In this document: positions 30,801 to 41,292 of the stretch, one piece after another | Layout of the letters: every line of letters begins with the position of its first letter | Position numbering within the stretch: the stretch's first letter is position 1 | From: Zygnema cylindricum | Lineage: Eukaryota > Streptophyta > Zygnematophyceae > Zygnematales > Zygnemataceae | Direction: 5' to 3' | DNA: 64,000 bases | NCBI GenBank assembly: GCA_037447655.1 | Contig: JBBHKE010002983.1 | Span: forward strand, 126,001-190,000 | Position numbers and translations under genes: made by a program | Notes under the pieces: model-generated | The model's input: the letters and a program-made list of their open reading frames with translations, nothing else | Database searches by the model: none | What the model was told of the DNA's origin: nothing

Positions 30801-32924
30801 GGTTCGTCGGCGAAGTGAGGAATTCTCATTGGTAGTCGGCAGCTTACTACGTATCAACGATGTTGTTAAATAAAAATGTAATTTTGCAGATATAACGACG
30901 TGTTTCTTTCGTCGCTGAATCTGCGACAGCAAATTTTTGTCGCTGAAAATTGTCGTTTCCTTTTAGAGTCGTTTCATTTATTTATACGACTTTCCATTCA
31001 GGAATCTGATTAATACTTTTGACATTGTTTATTGTTTACAGGATACCAAAAGGCCAAGCGATGGTGGGTAGAGAGGAGGTCCACGCTTGACGGAATACGA
31101 GAGACAACCCGTACGTTTTCTACTTCTAGTTTTGGGACGAGATCGGTGGCGGTTACCAAGGCTTTGCCGGGACGAGGAAGGAAGGAAGCCGATTGGGTCA
31201 CGGTTATACACGAGGAGTTACTTTCGGATTTTGAACGTTTTAAGAAAGCGGGTATGAAGATGTCCACCACAATTCTCGGGGACATCGCTAGGGACATAAT
31301 AAGAGAAAGGAGGAAAGAGTACGGCCCGGAATGGTTCAACAAGGACGGGTCGGAAATACATCCAATCATAAATAAAAGGTGGGTGCAGAGGTGTCAAGAG
31401 AAGCACAACATCGTTGTGCGTGCACAAAAGGGGAAACTACAATGTAGTCCCGAGAAAGAGGAATACATTGAGCGTACCGTAGCCTTCCACATGGGCGTTC
31501 TAAAGCGGGGGTTTGAATCCGGTGAGTTTCTTTACCAATATAGTTTAATGACGTTTCATTTTTTTAGTGTATTGTTTTCGTTTTATTCCATACTTGACGG
31601 CGTAAACCCAAAATAACTACATTTGTTTTGGCTTGGCGGCGAATGTATAACAGGACTTTTCAACGAAGACCTCATGGAAAACATGGATGAAACTCACATG
31701 ATAGTCAACACCGATAATGGAAAAACTTTGGGGTTTAGAGGGGACGAAGTGGTGAAATACGCTGATGTTGCCGGAGGAGGCGAGTCCATGACTCTCATGG
31801 TGCGATTAAGTGGAGGGATGAACGCTCGTATCGAGAACCCAATGATAATTTTTGCAAATCGAGCAAGAAGTTACCCGATACAAGGTTTACCGGACAACAT
31901 CCCCGGTGTGTTTTTTCTCCCTCATCTAATGTTTTCATTTTATGTATTATGTCTTTTTGGCTTTGATGGAGATTTATCTATTTATCTCTAACCATGTTTT
32001 TGTGTTTAATTTTTTTTGTGTATATCTCTTTACTTAGCTCTCGCATACCTTCTCTCCCCTTCTCCTACTACAAAATATGTGTTTTTTTCTTCTTTAACAC
32101 TCAGATTTCTCTTATCTAAAGTAATGACTCATATTTTAAGGTTTTTATGGTACACGTAGCTTACTTTCACTGTAATGCATATGTAAGCAAGCATTTCAAA
32201 ATGATAATTTTTTTCCCTTTGTTTGTGTATTATATATATTTGCAGGCGTTTGTTACCGGACCGGTCCGAAGGGGTGGAATGATAAAACGGTGTTCCCACA
32301 ATGGGTCGAAGAGGCAAGGTCTTACCAACGGGATCGAGATGGACGTCAAAAAATTATATTTCTGGACAACTGCGGTGGTCACAACACGTCCGACGAGTTG
32401 GAGCGAGTTCTAGAGGCCAAGAACACCGTGTTACACTATTTTCCATTTAATGCAAAACACATATTGTTCAACCGGCCGACTCCTTTGTGATTTCTAAAAT
32501 CAATGACGTGTGGAGTCGCATTTGGGATAGTTGGAAGGCGAAAGGAATTGAGAACGGTCAATGGGCTAAAACTTCTAGCCGTGGATGGTCCGATAAATTG
32601 GTTGGACCCGGTAAAGCGTTTTTTTTTAAATTGGCAAGGGACTCTATCCGAGAGGTCAATGCAATGAGAGACAAAAACGGAATGAGTTATGCGAGAAAAG
32701 CCATGATTCAATGTGGCTTGTCTCTACGCGACGGAAAGTGGGATGAAGACATGCTCACACAACAACTGCAAGGCATAATAAGCAAATATCGCAACCACTT
32801 CGAAGGCGAAGCTGTGGAACCTCCATGCCCGAGGGCAAGGGAATTCCTCCAAAATATTGAAGATGTCGTCAGTCAACAAGACAACATTTTCAATGAGGGA
32901 GGGATGAGCGACAACAAGTTTTAA
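27851..32924 (+). CDS. pogo-type (DDE_1) transposase, four exons, one frameshift
   Basis: Cut-and-paste transposase. Exons by splice sites: 27851-28223, 31042-31521, 31654-31905, 32246-32924, all introns GT-AG and phase 1. Exon 1 encodes an Asn/Glu-rich N-terminus, then a helix-turn-helix-like stretch (THR/LYS-rich ATRMRVIHWMLKDCENNGSA, ~res. 90-125) that continues across the intron into YQKAKRWWVERR. Exon 2 ends the CENP-B-like DNA-binding half (WVQRCQEKHNIVVRAQKGK). The catalytic core is in exons 3-4: first Asp in ENMDETHMIV, second Asp in IIFLDNCGGHNTSDELE, third acidic residue in QPADSF, a D-D-D arrangement typical of DDE_1. The core preserves the family motif GPKGWND. Near 32465 a single base appears missing between AKHI and VQPADSF, so the C-terminal ~150 residues are out of frame. 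The first intron (2.8 kb) holds another ORF. Confidence 0.75.
28614..28938. repeat. Three 107-bp tandem repeats inside the pogo-like element
   Basis: Three consecutive units anchored by AAATGACGGACGAGAGTGG at 28633, 28740 and 28847, an exact 107-bp spacing with few differences. Each unit holds GTTCGTCGTTTAGACTAAAC, partly palindromic. They lie in the first transposase intron, 5' of the accessory ORF, and could be repeated protein-binding sites or a minisatellite. Confidence 0.9.
28994..29020. repeat. Perfect 12-bp hairpin
   Basis: CGAGCGACGACA, a 3-nt TTC loop, then TGTCGTCGCTCG. It sits between the tandem repeats and the accessory ORF, and its stem carries the GCGACGAC/GTCGTCGC motif that recurs at 30780-30960, 33385-33800 and 37195-37400. 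Confidence 0.85.
29201..30540 (+). pseudogene. Accessory ORF of the pogo-like element (acidic N-half, coiled-coil C-end), disrupted
   Basis: I do not recognise a family. The ATG at 29201 starts an open frame of ~270 codons with a basic start (GGQRPFKRARSAIPRRF) and a long Glu-rich region (~res. 30-190). A more ordered part follows (PDWFFPPRVGDEAMDGFRPM, HYIPVEEWPDYWRY). The frame shifts by one near 30030 and continues as HPDVPAHPTWLYIASYNHVS and VRRPIGFEIDVPEFI, then an in-frame TGA at 30220, then HPWDPRLFTILRRAIRTPEL, a PPPPPE linker and a heptad-like coiled coil (VDRLRNEVQNLHRRLEAQEI). Total ~445 codons. It lies on the same strand as the transposase, within its first intron, flanked on both sides by GTCGTCGC-rich DNA. 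Size and coherence argue that it was once a real protein. It may be a second transposon protein or cargo from a nested element. Function unknown. Confidence 0.55.
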
Positions 32925-33384
32925 ACATAATACTTGATTGCGTTTTTTTTTATATATATATTAGTTTGGGGTTGGTAGTTTAATTATAGTGAAGGAATAG
33001 TAGTTAAACTGGTGACAGATAAATGTAGACAGTTCAAGGAGTCCAGTATTATTTGACTTCTTAGGATAGAGCAGATTTCGTATGTGTGTATGGTCTTTTA
33101 TATGGGAAAATATGATTTTGTTTTTTATGAAGTAAAAAACCCTTGTATGTCGTGGAATTCGATATTTGTTACAAAATTATCATGTATTTACCTTCAGCTG
33201 TTGTTATTATGGTGTTGAACATTCCAGTGTGCTTGTATTATGGAAATTTGTATTTTGTCGCAATTTACAACATACCCTAATCAGCGACGACTATGTTTTG
33301 TCGTTTGTTGATCCTCCTTCTCGGAAATTTTCCAGTGTTTATTTTTATAAACACCATATTCATCGAACTGAATAATGGTTGCTC

Positions 33385-33800
33385 TTGCAGCGACGATAAT
33401 TTGTCGTCGCATGACACTAATTTAGCGGCAAAAAAACATTATTATCATAGCTGACAAAGCAGAGGCCATTTAGCGACGACACAACACCGTTATCATATTT
33501 CAGAAAAAAAAATATGTTTTGTCGCTAGAAGGAATTTCAGCGACAGACACTAATATAGCGACAAAAAAACATTATTATTATAGCTGACAAAGCAGAGGCT
33601 ATGTCGTCGCTAACTGGAATTTAGCGACGACACAGCATCGTTATAATATTTGAGAAAGTAAAGTATGTTTTGTCGCTAGAAAGAATTTCAACGACAAAAT
33701 AACGTTCTCACCATCTTCGACAAGGTAGAGTTTGTCGTCGCTGAATTTAATCATGGAACCATTTGTGGAAACCTTTCAGCGCCGAGGTTGTTTCGTCGCT
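33385..33800. repeat. GTCGTCGC/GCGACGAC motif array near the 3' side of the pogo-like element
   Basis: About ten copies of GCGACGA(C) or its complement, in both orientations and often paired as small inverted repeats (AGCGACGATAATTTGTCGTCGC; GTCGTCGCTAACTGGAATTTAGCGACGAC shortened here). A ~115-bp block containing ATTATTATAGCTGACAAAGC is itself repeated at about 33440 and 33565. Such subterminal motif arrays are often transposase-binding sites, an inference here. Confidence 0.75.
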
Positions 33801-35927
33801 GATTCATACAATTTGAGTTTTTAAATTACATGGATATTAACTTTATTCTGATCAAATAACATCCTTAATCCTATGTCGAGAATCTCATTTTCGCTAGACT
33901 GAAACCATTAATACAGTAGTTAAAATCAAACCAAAATATTTCATGCAGGAAAATCAAAGATGAAGAAAAATATGCAGTCTGAAGTAAAAAATACAAATAA
34001 AAATCATATTTTGAGCATATACAGATGTCCACAACGAAAATATGCAAAGTACCTGAAATAAATTTTAATGCGATAATATCAACGAAACAACATGAAAGCA
34101 ATTACAAAACACACAATGAATAAAAAATACACCAAAAGGTGACACAAATACGAGCATTCATTAAAACAATGGGAAAAGAAATACATCAATTTTATATTTC
34201 ATGGTAAACTCTATTTACAATATTGAACTACAACAAATAAATAACTAAGGCCTATTAATCTGCAGTAGTCAACAAAGGTCTAAATAGTCATGAAGTATTA
34301 ATGTTTCTGCATGTAAGTAGGAAATCCGCTAAAAATAATTTTAAAAACCCTCATATTTTACACACACTAACTAAGTATCCCCCATCCGTGATAACAAATA
34401 TAGATCCATGGAAAGCTCCTAACGGTATACTCCATGCGCCTTCGTATGGTTCAATACCATCAACATGATATTTTATTCTTCCCTATATCGCATGTTTCCG
34501 TGGGGTGCTGTACAATACAACCGGCCGTCGAATATATCCTCATCATCGATGACAATTTATAATACATAAGAAAAAAAATATATAACAGATTAGTACGGGG
34601 TAGGTGGATTTGAAAAATATTACGTGAAAAAGAAGAAGAACAGAGAGTGACACAGAACAAAAAAGAGAATAACATAGGAAAAAAACCACTCTCAAAGAAA
34701 AGTAGAGAAAGGATATGAGACAGAAAAAAGGAGAGAGAGAAACTGGAAAGAAGTGAACAAGAGAAAAGGGTAAGGAGGGTTAATGGGAAGAAATATGGGA
34801 GATGGAGAATTCGTAGAGAGAGAGATTAAAAGATAGAGAGGAAGAGAAAATGAAGGGGGAAAAACAAAGAGGTACAGAGCGCAAGAGAGATGAATCAACA
34901 TGCTGGGCTACGCACTTACTAATGATTTCATAACAATCCCGGAAATACATAGCGACGATGTTGGCTCAACCTCTATTGTTGTTCCTCCATATTACGTTCC
35001 AAACGCCTGCCGATGTAAACCCTAGAGGGAGCCATAGTCTACTGGATGCCGCTAGATTAAACGAGGCGGCGGGGCGATGACACGCTTTCTGCCAAAAAAA
35101 TGGCGACGTCGTGTAAAAATGCATATGCGAGATTGAAAAGCATGCTGTCAAAAAATGAGGATGTGGTTGAGATTTGTCTGACCACAAAATCCATTTTTTG
35201 TGTTATGTCCGCATATGCCGCTAGTTTGTACCAATTCTCGTTTTCAAGGCGCCACGTTTTTTCAATTCTAAAATATGTAAATTCACTCTAATATGTACAC
35301 AATATGACACTAATTTGTTGTTGTTTTGTGAAATATAACCCATTTTAGAATAAAACATAACTCTAATATGCATCTCGTTCGTTTAAAGGTTTGGTATTAC
35401 CATTATGTACCCTCAAAAACCCTTTAATAATGTAAACATATATACTATTAATCTCGCAGGATCGGAAATAGAGTTAAAGGGGCACCGTATTAGACTTAGC
35501 TTTCTTCAGCTATCAACATGTGTAAGTGTGCAACACTGCGTTTATGTAACATGAACAGTTTTTAGCATGTGCACACGTTATCAGTTCACACTGACACACA
35601 CAAAAACGAACTTCTAAATATATGCGAACGCCTATTTTGGAAACTGGATTCCGCTATTTTTCTAAGCGCAGCTCTGTATGCGACCGACATAAGTTAACCA
35701 CTATTTCCGTACGGATGTCGGTAACGGAGTACACTGCTGTACGAACAAACATTTTTCGTACACCACACTATTAATGAATAGAGTACGGTCATTCCATTGA
35801 CGCTATTTTACTAGAACAGTAATTAATGTCAAAGATAAATTAGATTCAATCACTGTATTTCGGGTATCAATGTCAAATTTTTGGGGTGCCGATATAGCGT
35901 ACATAAGGCTAATAACGATTCACGGTG
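33801..35927. other. 3' non-coding part of the pogo-like element
   Basis: AT-rich with no supported coding exon. 34620-34890 is purine-rich. Around 34980-35100 the composition rises in GC (CCGATGTAAACCCTAGAGGG), which could be an eroded exon or older insertion. The final ~80 bp (TATCAATGTCAAATTTTTGG, GGTGCCGATATAGCGTACAT) are shared with the 199-bp MITE at 25730. Confidence 0.5.
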
Positions 35928-35934
35928 TACTGTA

Positions 35935-36472
35935 TACTGCCAATGGTTATTAGCGTGTAAGTTTTTTTAGCGTATAAAAATAATTACCGTGGTGTACGCT
36001 ATTTAAGAATTTGAAAATTTTGGAAAATATCATACATTCTAATTGTTTGGTTATGGTAATTTGGATCTTTGAAAATAAAAATGTTGGTCGCAAACATGCT
36101 TACACTAATATAGGTTTCCGTACAAAATCTTACAAATCGTACACAAATCGTACATTCACACGGTTGAAATGCGGCTGTCTGACGAATATGTGCGAGCGAG
36201 ATTTTTTACGACCTGTTTTTTTTTCCTTTTTAGAACGCACATTCTCATGCGTCCGCGGTTACTAAAACTAATTTATTGTATTTTTTAACTTAAAAAGGTA
36301 CATTTATGTACGGTGTGACACTGACCGTACACCACTCTATTTAAGAGACAACGTACTGAAAATAACCCTAAATAGAATAAAGAAAAAAATAGAATGAACT
36401 ACACTAATGGAGAATAAAAAAAAAAAAGCGGGACAGAATTAGCGTACACAACGCTAAGAACGATTGGCGGTG
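35935..36472. mobile_element. 538-bp TA-flanked MITE (CACCGCC family)
   Basis: The left end is slightly mutated (TACTGCCAATGGTTATTAGC) and the reversed right end is CACCGCCAATCGTTCTTAGC. TA lies on both sides. It is nearly collinear with the element at 47119-47665, sharing for example ATGCGTCCGCGGTTACTAAA and the GCGGGACAGAATTAGCGTAC right end. It begins only 7 bp after the end of the large pogo-like element. No coding capacity. Confidence 0.8.
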
Positions 36473-37194
36473 TACTGTTTTACAAGTACAGTAGACTGCC
36501 AAAGTGCCAAATTATTGGTATTTACTAGTGTTGTGTATCGGTAAGGATTTGCCGATAACCGATATGGACCTTTTTTTGGGTACGCGATAATCGATATATC
36601 GGTATGAGTTATCGATATCGTTGTTATCGCCGATTAATAACCGATATTAATCGGTTATTATCGGCGATAACACCGATATCGATAAATATCGGCAATAATT
36701 GTACGGACCGTACAGATAAATATGGTGGCTGTAAATGGCGGCAGTCTGACAGATGTATTCAGTCCTTAGATGTCCCGTGCGCATATTACGCTCGGTATAA
36801 ACTAACGAATACTACATAAGGTTCGCATCAAACGATGATGAAAAGTAAATAATTGCGTACGTTACTTTGTACCCGTACAATATTTCTACAATTACGTACA
36901 GTTTATGTCTATGTTGGTACATTTCAATGCTATTTTACGGGTTTTTTTGGTTTCCAAGGTACATTGCCGTACGTTCCTTCATATTTCAGTACGGCAGCCA
37001 TAAATGTTCCGAACAATTTAGTTTTTCAAGGTGCACTTTCATACATAGAAGTCCCATGCGCATAACACGTACGGATTAAACTAACGATTACTACGTAAAG
37101 TGCCGATCAAACGATTTCAGAATTTTTAAAATTCGTACTTTATTTTGACGTTCAAATTTCAAATTTTTGAATTATTCAATACCTTAAAAAGTGA

Positions 37195-37410
37195 AAGTGC
37201 GACGAACTAGCGGCGAGGAAGCCTCGTCGCTGAACCAGCGAGCATCACTGTACCAGCGACCAGACTGCCTCGTCGTTGAACTAGCGATCGGACTGTCGTC
37301 ACTGTACCAGCGATCAGACTGCCTCGTCTTTGAACCAGCCACCAGATAGCCTTTAGCAACCAGGCATAGCAATTAGGCCTGCAACGACCAGACTGCCTCG
37401 TCGTTGTTAC
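37195..37410. repeat. CTCGTCGCTGAACCAGCGA-type array in hAT 3' region
   Basis: Some eight degenerate ~30-bp units combining ACCAGCGACCAGACTGCC with CTCGTCGTTGAA. It lies between the hAT terminus and the transposase stop. The TCGTCGCTG core resembles the array inside the pogo-like element, although the surrounding sequence differs. Confidence 0.7.
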
Positions 37411-37599
37411 AACATGTCCTTGTTAAAAAAATATCTAGAATAAAAAAAAACATGTCCACAATAAAAAAAACAAAGTTCATATTGAAACAAAAAAAGAACA
37501 AACTTTGTATTAATCTGGTGGATATAGTCTAATTTTCATATTAAAAATATCTCAACTCATTGCAAGCTGTGAATATGTATATATCACCCCTATCCCTCT

Positions 37600-39075
37600 T
37601 TACTCCAAATCTATGTCAAACATGTGTTCATCAAACTCTTCTTCTCCTACCTCCCCTTCCTCTTCCTCCCATGCTACCATTTCCTCTTCATAACTAATAT
37701 CCCTGGTGCTTTGTAATAATATGAGATTGCTTAAGACCCAAACCAAATCATTAGCTCTTTTAGTTGTCAATCTGTTTCTTTTCTTAGAGTGAATATGGTT
37801 GTAGGTTGACCAATTCCTCTCACATGAGCTGGCAACTGTGCATTGGGCAAGGATCCTAATTGCTACTTTTTGTAAGATAGGGGTGCAAGCCCCAAACTGC
37901 TGCCACCACTTCCAGTCTGGAATCTGCTTAGCACACGTCTTTGTCACCTCCCTCCCAAATATGACCTCAAAACCTTTATACTTAGATATCTCATTGTAGG
38001 CAGCAGCCTGGTCCCCCACATTTGGTAACAACTTAACAAGCATTATTTGAAAACGTTCAATTACTTTCACATTTGAAAGTTGACCATAGTCATCACTTTG
38101 GTACTCAAGATCGAGTACAAAGTCTGCAGCATATATGGGGTTGTGTGCCATCTCCCATCTGGCGATGAAAGACACCTTCAGCTCCTCCAAAATCTGAAGG
38201 CCTTCATAATTTCGCGCTCCTCCATTGCTGGATAACTTCACCAAGAACTCACCAATACTGTAAAAACCACGATAAACCTTCCCCACATTTGGGCTCCCTT
38301 TGTCGCTCTCCCTCATCATCCGCACCACAGGTTCCAAAACTGTCACTGCATCAGTCACTCTCGTCCAAAACTCCAATTCAAGATGAGGCCTTTAATCTTA
38401 GCACCCTCTGACTTGTATGTAGACTTGCTTAACCACTGCTTGTAAGCATCATTAAACATCAAGGTCTCCAAGCTATCCTTCACCTGTAAAAACCTTTGTA
38501 GCATGATAAAATTTGTTGCAAACGTGGTCTCTCCAGGTTTCAAAAGCCTAAGTTCTGAAATTTTGTGGAACAAAGCTGTAGTCATATGATGATTCGTAAA
38601 AAAATTCAACACCTCCTTTGCTTCTCGGACACGTGTTGAAATAAATGACAACTTACCCCAATCCTTTAACATTAGGTCTAATACGTGGGCAGAACATGGC
38701 GTCCATGTGATGGAATGATACTTTCCCATGAGCAACGAGGCGGTAGCCTTGTTCACGAAGCAGAATCTGTCACAACTTGCACCACATGCTCCACCGCTAC
38801 TGCAAGAACTCCTTTCTCTAACAACTGACAAAGATATTTGGCATCCTTAGTTTGCCCTTTAGTGTCTTCAGCCATGAGAAACATATCTTTTTTGGGGGTG
38901 ACTGCGAGAATGTTCAGAAGAGGCGTGTCATCAACAGTTGTCCAACCGTCTGATGTGATAGAGGCACCGGTAATTTTCATGGTGTCTAGGTAGCTTGCCC
39001 AATCGTCAGTGACCGTTGCTTTCGTCTCAGACAAAGGCCAATTTCTCATGGTATTTCGGTGAGGTAACTTGTAAG
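37600..39075 (-). pseudogene. hAT transposase, C-terminal two-thirds, frameshifted
   Basis: Read on minus from the copia insertion point: YKLPHRN, then MRNWPLSETKATVTDDWASY, then the DUF659-like block ITSDGWTTVDDTPLLNIL with catalytic Asp, and VVQVVTDSAS with the second Asp. A frameshift near 38760 leads to VNKATASLLMGKY and WTPCSAHVLDLMLKDWGKL. A second frameshift near 38370 leads to EFWTRVTDAVTVLEPVVRMM. The hAT dimerisation region follows: PDWKWWQQFGACTPILQKVA and VASSCERNWSTYNHIHSKKR, with the conserved Glu in CER. The protein ends in an acidic tail. Both frameshifts fall inside conserved domains, so it is inactive. Its N-terminal BED domain is on the far side of the copia element. Confidence 0.85.
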
Positions 39076-39082
39076 ATGACCC

Positions 39083-40074
39083 TGCAACTCTGAGACCTCC
39101 ATAGGTACTCAGAGTAGGCAGCTTGCTAGAAGCCTCTAGGATAACCTCAGTTCTTTAAGCTTTGTCTGAATATTGCTGACACCCTGACAGAATACAAACT
39201 GACCAAACTGCACCCCTTGGAAAGACCGACTCCCTTGAGTCTGCCACAAATAGAATCTTTGAATTTGCTTCCCTGAGTAGTTAATTATCAATGGGCAAAA
39301 ATGACCTTTTTATACAACAGCTCTCTAAGAGAGAGGCGGCTACCTCTAATTTTCTAAGTCCTAAACCCCTCCCTAAACCCCCTCCTATTGATGTACGGAG
39401 CCAATCAATTGAGTGTACAATACAGAAAGGTACTTGGTCCGAAGTACTTTCTGTACGGCCATTGTAGGACATGGCTAGAAAGACGACGCCTGCCATATCC
39501 GGGTTCACCATAGTGTGTCCGAAAGATGCCGTTATCCAACGTCATACTGCCACGTGTCACCTGTTGTGGTTATGACCGCAAACCGCCAAATCAACCATTC
39601 CGCGATGCCGGCTTCTTTCTCCGTCGTTAGATTGATGTCGGCCTTTATTTATAGCCGTTTAAAATACAAGTACTACATTTCTGGTGTAATTCTATTTTAA
39701 CTTTGTCTGTGTGATTGTGGTCCGTTTGTCAGTAAATCAAACTTCTCTATTTCGTCATCTTTAAGTAGTTATCGTACCCTATATACTTCAGCATTAGTCT
39801 TAGACTACAGGGCAAGACTAACGGCTACTTTAACGGATGGTAGGTACCAAGATCAAATCCTTGGTCCGTCAATCCTTTTGGTAAGTTTGCCAAGGATCTG
39901 CCTTTTGACTCTAGAAGGAGCATAGGCTGCCATGGCTCTATCTTCCTCTCCAGCCTTCAGTGACTACGACACGTATGGGGGCTAGAGAGAGAAGTTAGAA
40001 GCATGCTGCCTCTGCTTTTTCCTGCTCCTTCTTAAATCATTTAAATAACCTAGGAAATACCTTTAATTTCAACA
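39083..40074 (-). repeat. 3' LTR of copia 1
   Basis: 992 bp. Begins (minus) TGTTGAAATTAAAGG and ends GAGTTGCA. A TATA box (TATAAAAAGG on minus) lies at about 39305-39314. The inner edge is preceded by a short polypurine tract. Confidence 0.9.
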
Positions 40075-40087
40075 CTCTCTTTATTTC

Positions 40088-41286
40088 CTAGTCACTTTTA
40101 ATTTTAAGTCCACATCTCTCTCTGCAAAAAAATAATTTAGGAGAAGGTACAGGCTTAGTTATCATGTCTGCCACCATCTCACTGTCTGGTCTGTATTCTA
40201 GACTTATTATTTTGTTCTCCACCTTTTTCCTAACAAAGCTAAGTCTGATGTTTATGTGTTTTGCTTTAAAATGATGTTTGGGATTAGCAGCAATTGCAAT
40301 TGCTGCTTGATTATCACAAAATATTTTCTGAATTCCACTCTTAAGATGCCCCAATTCACGAAGCAAGGATTTGACCCACATCAATTCCTTCACAGCAGAG
40401 CAAGATGCCATATACTCTGCCTCCATGGTAGACTGAGCAATGACCTTTTGCTGCTTACTGCTCCAGCAACAAGCACCATTCCCCACATACAACACATATC
40501 CAGATGTACATCTTCTCATCGGAGCATCCCCATAGCTGACATCACTCCAAGTGGTGATGTTAGTGTTTTCCCCACCCAGATGCAGCCATAGATCCCTAGT
40601 TCCAATGAGATATCTGAGGACACTTTTTGTTGCTTCCTAATCCTTTTTGGTAGAAGCATTCAGACTCGTAGTTAGCACTCCTACAACTGCTGCCAAATCT
40701 GGTCTGGTACAATTCATAAAATATATCAGACTGCCCACTACCTGTCTGTATGGAATGGTCTGCATAAACTTCTTTTCTTCTGGACCTAGTTCATCATCTA
40801 GAATTAGGATGTCTCCTACCTCACTCCCCTCACTTCCCTTCTTTAAATCCATGGGAGTCGTGGAACTGTTGGCTTTGTTCATCTGAAATTTTTCCAGCAT
40901 GTTTCCAATTCCCTCTTTCTGAGTTAGTCTAATTATCCTCTTTTTCCTATCTCTCTCTACTTGTATTCCCAGAATATATCTATCCCCCCCCATATCATTG
41001 AAGCCATTTCTTCATTGATGGCCGTCTTCCACAGGTTTCTTTCCGGACAGTTCATTGCCTCTTCATATGTTTGAGGTTCATCCGGGTGAGATTGTTTAGT
41101 TACCTTGTTATTAACTTGTTTCTCTTGAAGCCTTTTGCTGCTTCTTCTCCCTCCTTCAAAATCTGCGACTGGAATAGATGGTTCTCGTGGATTCTTTCGA
41201 TTCACCACGACTTTTCCCTTGTCCCTCGGATCCATATCCGTTTCCACCACGTCTTCCGCTTGTGTCATTGGTGTTTCCAAGTTCAA
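40088..41286 (-). pseudogene. Copia 1 RT C-terminal part and RNase H; RT core deleted
   Basis: The minus-strand reading goes from the integrase-RT spacer (KRLQEKQVNNKVTKQSHPDE, EAMNCPERNLWKTAINEEMA) straight to RYILGIQVERDRKKRIIRLT. The ~200 residues that carry the fingers/palm and YVDD in copia 2 are missing at about 41000. Further on are GSLIYFMNCTRPDLAAVVGV, an in-frame TAG near 40635 where copia 2 has Trp, and the RNase H region STMEAEYMASCSAVKELMWV and FCDNQAAIAIAANPKHHFKA. With no RT catalytic motif, this copy could only have moved before the deletion or in trans. Confidence 0.85.
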
Positions 41287-41292
41287 GTCTTT

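Larger units (their letters stand above)
26414..35927 (+). mobile_element. Large (9.5 kb) pogo-like TA-flanked DNA transposon
   Basis: Both ends carry the identical 20-bp terminal repeat CACCGTGAATCGTTATTAGC, next to TA at 26412-26413 and 35928-35929. It contains a spliced DDE_1 (pogo/Tigger-type) transposase on + (27851-32924) and an accessory ORF inside the transposase first intron (29201-30540). Internal non-coding features include a 107-bp tandem repeat, a 12-bp perfect hairpin and arrays of GTCGTCGC motifs. pogo elements use TA targets, which fits. At 9.5 kb it is much larger than typical pogo elements (2-5 kb), so nested insertions are possible; I saw none with clean ends. One frameshift in the transposase and lesions in the accessory ORF suggest this copy is no longer autonomous. 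Confidence 0.75.

Noticed and set aside
32460-32470. A small intron in the last transposase exon
   Set aside because: No GT-AG pair fits; restoring the alignment needs a single base, so a frameshift is simpler.
36011-36265. 84-codon frame inside the 538-bp MITE
   Set aside because: The sister element at 47119 does not keep the frame; the element is non-coding.
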